Shown here one piece after another: positions 1-5,240 of a stretch of DNA of 5,240 nt. The stretch lies in assembly GCA_003819755.1 (NCBI GenBank), contig RPQK01000580.1, positions 1 to 5,240 of the forward strand. Direction: 5' to 3'. The notes below the pieces were generated by a model, which saw only the letters and a list, made by a program, of their open reading frames with translations, was not told where the DNA came from and did no database searches. The position numbers were made by a program, and so were the translations under genes. The stretch's first letter is position 1, and every line of letters begins with the position of its first letter. Source of the DNA: Acidobacteriota bacterium. Its GTDB lineage: Bacteria > Acidobacteriota > UBA6911 > RPQK01.

Positions 1-1
1 C

Positions 2-1543
2 CTTGTAAAGGAGGAACTCAATCCGCATATCGTTACCTGCCCTGTCGGGCTTCAGCAGGACAGTCTTTTCCGCCAACAGGTAAAGCTTGCTATTACCAGC
101 TCGGCGGGCTTCTTCCTGCATGTCTTGAGGCTCCCCTTTGTTTTCTTCACGCAACGTTACTCGGGAGAGGTCGGATACCGGATCTACCTGAACGACCGGG
201 TTGCCCAACTCCTCACCGGAGAGCTGGCCTCGGCTTTTCTCAGCCTCTTGACGGCCCTGTTCTTCCTGGTCCTGATGGCTGCTTATGATCACCTTCTGGC
301 AGGCATCGTGGTATTGGCCGCAGCCGTGAATTTCGTAGTCCTCCGTTATGTCTCGCGAAAACGAGTCGATCTTACCCAGAGAGTCTTTCAGGAACAGGGC
401 AAGTTGCTCGGAACCGCGATGGGCGGCCTGAGTCTGATTGAGACGTTAAAGGCCACTGCCTCAGAATCCGATTTCTTTTCGCGCTGGTCCGGGTACCAGG
501 CCAGTACGGCTCGAGCCCAGCAGGATCTGGGTTGGTGGAACAGTATCCTGACTCCGATTCCGACCTTCCTGTCCGCCCTCACCACCACGGCGGTATTGGC
601 TATCGGGGCCCTGCGCGTGATGGACGGCCTCATGACCATGGGTCTCCTTCTGGCCTTTCAAAGCCTGATGGCGGTGTTCTTGATCCCCGTGGCCCAGCTG
701 GTGCGGCTGGGCACGAGTTTTCAGGAGGCGGTCGGGGCGATGAACCGGATCGACGACGTGATCAAGTATGAGCAGGACCGAGCTTACCGGACCGAGAGTG
801 GTCGGATTGACTCCGAGACCTTTCGGCTCACCGGCTACCTCGAGATCAGGAACCTGACCTTTGGGTACAGCCGGCTAGCGACGCCTCTGATTGAAAACTT
901 CTCCCTGACCGTGCCTCCGGGGGCTCGAATCGCGCTCGTCGGGGCCTCGGGATCGGGGAAATCGACGATCGCGAAGCTCGTGTGCGGGCTGTATGAACCC
1001 TGGGAAGGTGAAATCCTGTTTGACCGCAAGCGACGAGACGAGCTGCCGCGCGAGGTGCTGACCAGCTCGATCGCCTACGTGGATCAGGAGATCTTCGTCT
1101 TCGAAGGCGCCGTCCGGGAGAACCTGGCCCTTTGGAATCCCGTTGTCCCGGAGGCAGACATGATTCGGGCAGGCAAGGACGCCTGTATCCATGAAGAAGT
1201 ATCCGCCCGAAGCGGGGGTTACGACTGCCTGGTGGCGGAGGCCGGAAGGAACTTCAGCGGCGGCCAGCGCCAGCGCATGGAAATCGCCCGGGCCTTGGTA
1301 TCCCATCCCTCCATCCTGGTACTTGACGAAGCCACGAGCGCTCTGGACCCGGAGGTCGAAAAGGAGATTGACGAGAACATCAGGCGCCGGGGGTGTACCT
1401 GCCTGATTATTGCGCACCGGCTGAGCACGGTCCGCGACGCGGACGAGATCATCGTCCTCGACCGGGGCAAGGTCGTTCAACGGGGCAGGCACGACGATCT
1501 GATGAAGGTGGAAGGGCACTACCGATGGCTGATCGAGAACTGA
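2..1543 (+). CDS. NHLM/NHLP-type bacteriocin ABC exporter, peptidase/ATP-binding subunit, C-terminal part (5' end outside window)
   Basis: The frame is open from base 2, giving 513 visible residues (numbered here from base 2). The TTG at 125 is internal: conserved-looking coding sequence (HVLRLPFVFF, then RYSGEVGYRI and LNDRVAQLL) runs straight across it. The membrane domain shows four hydrophobic segments, at about 76-94, 97-115, 187-204 and 213-231. The first two helices of a six-helix exporter would lie upstream. The ATPase domain has an A-loop Tyr289, Walker A GASGSGKST (314-322), Q-loop Gln362, signature FSGGQRQR (418-425), Walker B ILVLDEATSALD (438-449) and switch His472, so it looks fully active. 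The wording around the Q-loop (VDQEIFVFEGAVRENLALW) is typical of TIGR03796-like proteins, which are about 700 aa. Roughly 200 residues are therefore missing, expected to include a C39 cysteine peptidase that cuts double-glycine leaders. That domain is inferred, not seen. The protein is an inner-membrane exporter acting with the next gene. Confidence 0.88.
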   Translation, partial: LVKEELNPHIVTCPVGLQQDSLFRQQVKLAITSSAGFFLHVLRLPFVFFTQRYSGEVGYRIYLNDRVAQLLTGELASAFLSLLTALFFLVLMAAYDHLLAGIVVLAAAVNFVVLRYVSRKRVDLTQRVFQEQGKLLGTAMGGLSLIETLKATASESDFFSRWSGYQASTARAQQDLGWWNSILTPIPTFLSALTTTAVLAIGALRVMDGLMTMGLLLAFQSLMAVFLIPVAQLVRLGTSFQEAVGAMNRIDDVIKYEQDRAYRTESGRIDSETFRLTGYLEIRNLTFGYSRLATPLIENFSLTVPPGARIALVGASGSGKSTIAKLVCGLYEPWEGEILFDRKRRDELPREVLTSSIAYVDQEIFVFEGAVRENLALWNPVVPEADMIRAGKDACIHEEVSARSGGYDCLVAEAGRNFSGGQRQRMEIARALVSHPSILVLDEATSALDPEVEKEIDENIRRRGCTCLIIAHRLSTVRDADEIIVLDRGKVVQRGRHDDLMKVEGHYRWLIEN

Positions 1544-1544
1544 A

Positions 1545-1550
1545 ACGGAG
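1545..1550 (+). promoter_or_regulatory. Ribosome binding site of the second exporter gene
   Basis: ACGGAG lies just after the stop of the upstream gene (1541-1543) and 6 nt before the ATG at 1557. A GTG at 1554 is in the same frame but only 3 nt from this site, so the ATG is the better start. The 13-nt gap between the genes leaves no room for a promoter and points to co-transcription. Confidence 0.6.
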
Positions 1551-1556
1551 CCGGTG

Positions 1557-4490
1557 ATGTGGCCAGACGAACCGCAGGTACTGCAGGGACTGCTACACGT
1601 CTTCCGGGCTGAAGGACAAACCGCGGAGATCAGCGGCAACAATCCGTTCCTGCTTGATTCCAGGGAGAGGGTCTGGATGGTTCTGTCCGGTGGTGTGGAG
1701 GTCTTTGCCGTGAAGTGCGAAGGCCAGCGCATCGTCGGTCGCCGGGAGCACTTCTTCAGCGTTGCCCCGGGTGGCTGCCTCTTCGGAATGGAAGTGGAGG
1801 AGTACGGGTTAGGCCAGGCATTCCAAGCGGTTGGTCTTCCGGGCACCACTGTGGCCTGTCTTCCTCTTTCTCGACTGGCGGAGCTGGCTGGCCATGAGGA
1901 GTGCAGGCCGGAAGTGGCCGCTCTGGTCGACGACTGGCTGGAGGCCCTCTCCCGCGGCCTGACCAAGGACATCGTCCCCCGTCCTAAATCGGATGTGCTG
2001 ATCGCGCCTGGCCAGGCACTCAGGGTGGAGAGTCAAAAGGTACTGAGCTCGGCGGACGGCGTCGTTTGGGTCGAACTGTCCAGTGGCAGTTGTCTTTACC
2101 TCGGAATGCACGAGTTGGAGGCCGGCCAGGGCCCGTTTCCCATTTCTCCAAAGAGCTGGATGGTTAGCCTGGACCCGGGTGAGATCGCGGTCCTGAAAAC
2201 CGGCGTTACCATCCACGAATCACCTGTCTGGAGATCGCTCGACGCCTTCCACGAGATGGTTTTCCAAATCCTGCTCCTCAACACCGGCCTGGCCGCCGCA
2301 GATGATTACAACCTGTTGCTGCAGAAAGCAGCGGCCGACCGTGAGGCTCAGGAAGCCGGCCTTGCTCAGCTGGCCGGGATCATGGGGCAGGACCGGGCGG
2401 CAAGTGCGGTCCTCGCTTCCCGGGAACGGGCATTCGCGGTGTGCAGCCTGGTCGCAGAACGTCAAGGCATCGTCCTGCAGGCGCCGCCCCAGGCCAGGCG
2501 ACAGGCGAGTCGAAGTAGCACCGTCGGGGAGATCCTCGATGCGTCGCGAGTTAATTCACGGAAAGTCACGTTGCGCTCCGGGTGGTGGAAGGAGGACAAC
2601 GGGCCTCTGATCGGGTTTCTCGAGCAGGATCAAACCCCGGTTGCGCTGCTCCCTGTTTCGCGGACCCGATACCAGATCGTCGACCCGACCACTGGTGGCG
2701 TTACCGGTGTTAACCGCACCGTTGCAAAGCAGCTGTCTCCCGTCGCGCTGACGCTTTACCGTCCTTTTGACGAGCAGCGAGTGTCGGGCAAGGACCTCGT
2801 CAGGTTCGCATTGCGGGGTTCAGGGCGCGATGTCTGGCGTGCGCTCGTTCTCGGGGCCATCATCGGTGTGTGCGGATTGCTGCTTCCGATCGCCACCGGC
2901 ATCATCTTCGATTCCGTTATCCCGCAAGCCCAGCGGTCGATGCTCCTCCAGATCGTTGTCATCCTCGTCTGTTTTTCTGTCACCAATTTTCTTTTTGAAA
3001 TCCCCCGAAGCATGGCTTTGCTCAGAACGGAGGTCAAGGCATGCTTCACCCTGGACGCGGCTTTTTGGGATCGCCTTTTGCGCCTGCCGATCCCCTTCTT
3101 CCGCGACTACACCGCCGGCGACCTGGCCATGAGGACGATGGGATTCGCGATGAGCCGGCAAATGCTGGCCTCTTCCGGCTTGATGGGCACGCTCGCCGCG
3201 TTCGTCTTCGCCCTGTTCGCCTTCCCCCTGCTCTTCTACTACCAGTACCAGCTGGCAGGCGTGGTTACTGGCATGCTCGTCCTCGCAGCCGTGGTTGTGC
3301 TTGGCCTCCAGGTGCTGCAGGTCCGCCGCTATCGAGAATTGATGGAAATCCAGGGAAGCCTGAGCGGGCGGGTGCTTCAGTTCATGAGCGCCATCAGCAA
3401 ACTGAGGGTGGCGGGAGCGGAGAACCGGGCTTTTTCACTGTGGGCAAGACAATTCAGCCGCCAGAAGACGCTCGCATTTCAAGCCGGTCGTTTCGCGAAC
3501 CTGCAAGCGACGTTCCTCGCCACTTTTCCGGTGTTGTCGCTGATGGCCATGTTCGCTTGGGTCGGCCTCGTCATGAAGCAGCCTGGCGACATGACCGTCG
3601 GTGACTTTATGGCCTTCAACGCGGCTTGGGCTTCGCTTTGTGCGGCCATGGTCCAGATGGCAAGCGGGCTCGGCGCTCTCGCCCAAGTTGCGCCTTTGTA
3701 TCAGAGGGCTAAGCCGATTCTGCAGGCCAGGCCGGAGGTAGACGTGCGAAGATCCGCGCCTGCCGACCTGGTGGGTCGGGTTGAAGTGTGCCACGTCTCC
3801 TTTCGTTACGCGCCGGAAGCACCGATGGTCCTGCGGGATGTCTCGATTCGGGTTGAGCCGGGGGAATTCGTCGCCCTCGTAGGCCCATCCGGGTCCGGCA
3901 AGTCAACGCTGTTGCGGCTCCTCCTCGGGTTTGATGCGCCGACCTCCGGGGCTATTTACTACGACGATCAGGATCTGTCGGAGATGGATCTGAGCGGCAT
4001 TCGACGAAACCTCGGCGTGGTCATGCAGGATGCCACGGTGATGCCCGGCAGTGTCTTCACCAATATAGTCGGGGCACGGCCGCTGGTCTTGGATGATGCC
4101 TGGGAAGCGGCGCGCATGGCGGGACTCGACGAGGACCTCAAACAGATGCCCATGGGTATGCACACGGTCGTGACCGAGAACGGAGCCACACTGTCTGGCG
4201 GGCAGAGGCAGCGCCTGATGATCGCTCGCGCCATCGTGAATCGTCCCCGCATTCTGATGTTCGATGAGGCGACGGCGTCCCTCGACAACCGGACACAGGC
4301 GATCGTGAACGAGAGTCTCCGGCGCATGACCGCGACCCGAATTGTGATTGCCCACCGCCTGTCGACCGTCAAGGACGCCGATCGGATTCACGTCATTGAT
4401 CATGGTGAGGTCGTTGAAGCGGGGAAGTACGAGGAATTGCTGGCCCGCGGCGGACTCTTCGCCCGCATGGCCCGTCGTCAGATCGCCTGA
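1557..4490 (+). CDS. NHLM/NHLP-type bacteriocin ABC exporter, permease/ATP-binding subunit (977 aa)
   Basis: This is a complete exporter half-transporter with a long soluble N-terminus, resembling TIGR03797, the non-peptidase partner of the upstream protein. Numbering is from ATG 1557. Residues 1-120 are beta-rich, with a cyclic-nucleotide-binding-like pattern (VWMVLSGGVEVF at 39-50, CLFGM at 74-78). Residues 147-215 form a second beta-rich stretch. About 228-310 is a helical linker. Residues 349-404 (GPLIGF, PVALLP, YQIVDP, LYRPF) resemble the second half of a C39-like domain without an evident catalytic His. The membrane domain spans about 425-720. The ATPase domain (about 742-977) has A-loop Tyr751, Walker A GPSGSGKST (776-784), Gln824, LSGGQRQR (879-886), Walker B ILMFDEATASLD (899-910) and His933, all intact. 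It probably forms a heteromeric inner-membrane exporter with the upstream gene product, moving leader-cleaved peptides through an HlyD-type adaptor. The family call is firm; the N-terminal subdomain calls are inference. An in-frame GTG at 1554 is the alternative start. Confidence 0.9.
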   Translation: MWPDEPQVLQGLLHVFRAEGQTAEISGNNPFLLDSRERVWMVLSGGVEVFAVKCEGQRIVGRREHFFSVAPGGCLFGMEVEEYGLGQAFQAVGLPGTTVACLPLSRLAELAGHEECRPEVAALVDDWLEALSRGLTKDIVPRPKSDVLIAPGQALRVESQKVLSSADGVVWVELSSGSCLYLGMHELEAGQGPFPISPKSWMVSLDPGEIAVLKTGVTIHESPVWRSLDAFHEMVFQILLLNTGLAAADDYNLLLQKAAADREAQEAGLAQLAGIMGQDRAASAVLASRERAFAVCSLVAERQGIVLQAPPQARRQASRSSTVGEILDASRVNSRKVTLRSGWWKEDNGPLIGFLEQDQTPVALLPVSRTRYQIVDPTTGGVTGVNRTVAKQLSPVALTLYRPFDEQRVSGKDLVRFALRGSGRDVWRALVLGAIIGVCGLLLPIATGIIFDSVIPQAQRSMLLQIVVILVCFSVTNFLFEIPRSMALLRTEVKACFTLDAAFWDRLLRLPIPFFRDYTAGDLAMRTMGFAMSRQMLASSGLMGTLAAFVFALFAFPLLFYYQYQLAGVVTGMLVLAAVVVLGLQVLQVRRYRELMEIQGSLSGRVLQFMSAISKLRVAGAENRAFSLWARQFSRQKTLAFQAGRFANLQATFLATFPVLSLMAMFAWVGLVMKQPGDMTVGDFMAFNAAWASLCAAMVQMASGLGALAQVAPLYQRAKPILQARPEVDVRRSAPADLVGRVEVCHVSFRYAPEAPMVLRDVSIRVEPGEFVALVGPSGSGKSTLLRLLLGFDAPTSGAIYYDDQDLSEMDLSGIRRNLGVVMQDATVMPGSVFTNIVGARPLVLDDAWEAARMAGLDEDLKQMPMGMHTVVTENGATLSGGQRQRLMIARAIVNRPRILMFDEATASLDNRTQAIVNESLRRMTATRIVIAHRLSTVKDADRIHVIDHGEVVEAGKYEELLARGGLFARMARRQIA

Positions 4491-4577
4491 TCGGAAAAGC
4501 TCGTTTTGCCCCGCGATGTGTCCGAGTCTCATACGGGATGGAAACTCGCGTGGCGGGAGAACCCGGCTTGTTCCCGC
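4491..4577. other. Spacer after the exporter operon, no gene seen
   Basis: This short stretch separates the exporter stop codon from the first repeat unit. No rho-independent terminator is convincing. The only clear hairpin is GCGGGA (4553-4558) with TCCCGC (4572-4577), and it is followed by G-rich repeat sequence rather than a T run. A weaker AAAA/TTTT pairing near 4494-4506 is too small to count. The boundary of the inserted repeat element may lie here. Confidence 0.5.
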
Positions 4578-4643
4578 GGGGAAACCGGGGGGACGCTGGT
4601 TATGTTTCAGGGGGGGAAACCGGGGACGCTGGTTATGTTTCAG
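4578..4643 (+). repeat. Repeat cluster 1: two 33-bp G-rich direct repeats
   Basis: Two units abut at 4578-4610 and 4611-4643. Each has a G run, AAACC, a second G run, and then the exact 17-bp core GACGCTGGTTATGTTTC (4592-4608 and 4625-4641) followed by AG. The units differ only in G-run lengths. Within a unit, GAAAC at the left is complementary to GTTTC at the right, so each could fold on itself, and GTTTC of unit 1 can also pair with GAAAC of unit 2. The position upstream of a RAYT-like gene suggests REP-like repeats. That link is inferred from context. Confidence 0.85.
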
Positions 4644-4724
4644 GCCGCCTAATTGTCGTCTCTTCAGCGTTTTCGGACCAGGAGCAAAGTAGCCGGTAAA
4701 ATTTCCCTTCGTAGATTTTTCAAC
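4644..4724 (+). repeat. Tail copy A of a duplicated non-coding module
   Basis: An 81-bp stretch starting GCCGCCTAATTGTCGTC follows repeat cluster 1 directly. It recurs after cluster 2 at 5027-5121 with 4 substitutions and one 14-bp insertion. Together with the preceding 33-bp repeat unit it makes a 114-bp module (4611-4724). No reading frame is conserved between the copies, because the 14-bp insertion shifts frame, so it is most likely non-coding and part of the transposase-associated element. Confidence 0.85.
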
Positions 4725-4914
4725 CAACGTCGCGGCCCTCCCCGAACCCCGCCCGCCTGAAAAACCTAGCAGCCGCAGCGATTTACCGCGGTCTTGTAAT
4801 TGCCCGATCTTATCGGATCCTACCGGGTTTTGCTGACGTTTTAATCACGGGTACAAGCACACGAGCTGCAGGGAGCGGGCACGCGGATAGGGTCGCGGGG
4901 GTAATTAAATGCGA
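4725..4914. other. 190-bp unique spacer between the two repeat modules
   Basis: I see no supportable gene here. It does contain a small perfect hairpin, CCGAT-ctt-ATCGG (4804-4816), and a few AT-richer patches (for example around 4837-4843 and 4902-4910) in an otherwise GC-rich stretch. A TTGCTG...TACAAG pair with a 16-nt gap, starting near 4830, could pass as a weak sigma-70-like promoter reading towards the transposase, but the match is poor. It shows no recognisable similarity to the sequence that follows tail copy B, so it does not look like a remnant of a second transposase start. Confidence 0.5.
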
Positions 4915-5026
4915 GGGGGGAAACCGGGGGGAAACCGGGGACGCTGGTTATGTTTCAGGGGGAAACCGGGGACGCTGGTTATGTTTCGCGCCAGGGGGGA
5001 AACCCGGGACGCTGGTTATGTTTCAG
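4915..5026 (+). repeat. Repeat cluster 2: one partial and three full G-rich repeats
   Basis: The cluster opens with an exact 11-bp tandem (GGGGGGAAACC at 4915-4925 and 4926-4936), so the first unit is a left-end fragment lacking the core. Full cores GACGCTGGTTATGTTTC follow at 4940-4956, 4971-4987 and 5008-5024. Core-to-core spacing is 31 then 37 bp, against 33 bp in cluster 1. The middle unit ends with GCGCC instead of AG. The last unit has AAACCCGGG where the others have AAACCGGGG, a single G-to-C change at 5005. The orientation is the same as cluster 1 and the downstream transposase gene. Confidence 0.85.
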
Positions 5027-5121
5027 GCCGCCTAATTGTCGTCTCTTCAGCGTTTTCGGACCAGGAGCAAAGGACCAGGAGCAAAGTAGCCGGCAAAATT
5101 TTCCTTCGTAGTTTTTCCAAC
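5027..5121 (+). repeat. Tail copy B of the duplicated module, next to the transposase gene
   Basis: This 95-bp copy matches 4644-4724 over 77 of 81 aligned positions and carries an extra 14 bp. It leads within about 60 bp into the start of the RAYT-like gene, so it forms part of that gene's 5' untranslated or promoter region. TATAGC at 5130-5135, just after it, could be a -10 box, but no good -35 is seen at the proper distance. Confidence 0.85.
5058..5085 (+). repeat. 14-bp perfect tandem duplication inside tail B
   Basis: GGACCAGGAGCAAA occurs twice back to back (5058-5071 and 5072-5085). Tail A has it only once (4675-4688). This is the sole length difference between the tails, and it looks like a slippage event after the module was duplicated. 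Confidence 0.9.
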
Positions 5122-5162
5122 TCGAGCGTTATAGCTAAGGAGGGATGTTGTGAAGCGCCCTC

Positions 5163-5170
5163 GGAAGGAG
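5163..5170 (+). promoter_or_regulatory. Ribosome binding site of the transposase-like gene
   Basis: GGAAGGAG lies 8 nt before the ATG at 5179 and decides that start. A stronger-looking AAGGAGGG at 5137-5144 lies further upstream but serves only very short frames: ATG 5145 stops after two codons, and GTG 5150 gives 16 codons and ends inside the transposase gene. Confidence 0.6.
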
Positions 5171-5178
5171 ATGCGCCC

Positions 5179-5240
5179 ATGCCCCGTTTACCGCGTCTGA
5201 AACCCCGTGACCGGGACCAAAGCTATCACCTCTATAATCG
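5179..5240 (+). CDS. REP-associated (Y1/IS200-like) transposase, N-terminal fragment (3' end outside window)
   Basis: Only 20 complete codons are visible before the window ends. They read MPRLPRLKPR followed by DRDQSYHLYN, and the last two bases (CG) fit an Arg. A basic, proline-containing start followed by a Y-H-x-Y-N-R motif is typical of the first beta strand of Y1_Tnp (PF01797) proteins, especially the RAYT/TnpA-REP group, which cut and rejoin single-stranded DNA at REP hairpins. The catalytic HUH motif and tyrosine would lie downstream and cannot be checked. The start is ATG 5179: no other start codon lies in this frame just upstream, and a good ribosome binding site precedes it. The adjoining short repeats support the call. 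With so few residues, another member of the IS200-like superfamily remains possible. Confidence 0.62.
   Translation, partial: MPRLPRLKPRDRDQSYHLYN

Noticed and set aside
7..14. AAAGGAGG-like Shine-Dalgarno near the left edge
   Set aside because: It lies inside the open frame of the exporter, and no in-frame start follows at a usable distance. It is coincidental coding sequence.
125..1543. Gene starting at TTG 125
   Set aside because: The frame is open back to base 2 and the upstream 41 codons read naturally into the conserved exporter sequence, so the start lies outside the window.
875..1972. 365-aa frame on the minus strand
   Set aside because: It is antisense to both exporter genes, has no recognisable domains, and has the composition expected of a shadow frame in GC-rich DNA.
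4491..4577. Rho-independent terminator after the exporter operon
   Set aside because: Hairpins here are weak or lack a following T run.
4538..4699. Small + frame of 53 codons with GDAGYVSG repeated in frame
   Set aside because: The 33-bp spacing keeps frame only in cluster 1. Cluster 2 spacing (31, 37 bp) and the 14-bp insertion in tail B break it, and no ribosome binding site is evident.
3903..4727. 274-aa frame on the minus strand
   Set aside because: It runs antisense through the ATPase domain and the repeats; its N-terminal part is only translated repeat (KHNQRP motifs).
4578..5026. CRISPR array
   Set aside because: Repeats abut or have only a few bases between them, spacing is irregular, there are no unique spacers of uniform length, and no cas gene is present.

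Overview
The window looks like accessory DNA from a GC-rich bacterium. The export genes suggest a Gram-negative-type lifestyle, but nothing here fixes the phylum. It holds two large tandem genes on the + strand, then about 690 bp of repeat-rich non-coding DNA, then the first codons of a transposase-like gene.

Positions 1-4490: two ABC exporter genes, 13 nt apart and on the same strand. The first is cut by the left edge. Its reading frame stays open from base 2 to a stop at 1543, and it reads as the membrane and ATPase part of the NHLM/NHLP bacteriocin exporter of the peptidase/ATP-binding type (TIGR03796-like). Its C39 leader peptidase domain would lie upstream, off the window. The second (1557-4490, 977 aa) is complete and reads as its partner ATP-binding subunit (TIGR03797-like), with an unusually large soluble N-terminal half. 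In the known systems these two proteins work with an HlyD-family adaptor to cleave and export ribosomally made peptides carrying nitrile-hydratase-like or Nif11-like leaders. The adaptor and any precursor peptides are not in the window.

Positions 4491-5178: no supportable gene. The region carries five copies of a roughly 30-bp G-rich repeat (core GACGCTGGTTATGTTTC), in two clusters. Each cluster ends in the same 81-bp 'tail', so a 114-bp module is present twice in direct orientation, 383 bp apart. The second copy has a 14-bp internal tandem duplication.

Positions 5179-5240: the start of a gene whose 20 complete codons include a YHLYNR motif typical of the N-terminus of Y1/IS200-like, REP-associated tyrosine transposases (RAYT). 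It has a good ribosome binding site. A RAYT-like gene directly next to short repeats suggests that the repeats are its REP-like substrates, and that this element sits immediately 3' of the peptide export operon.
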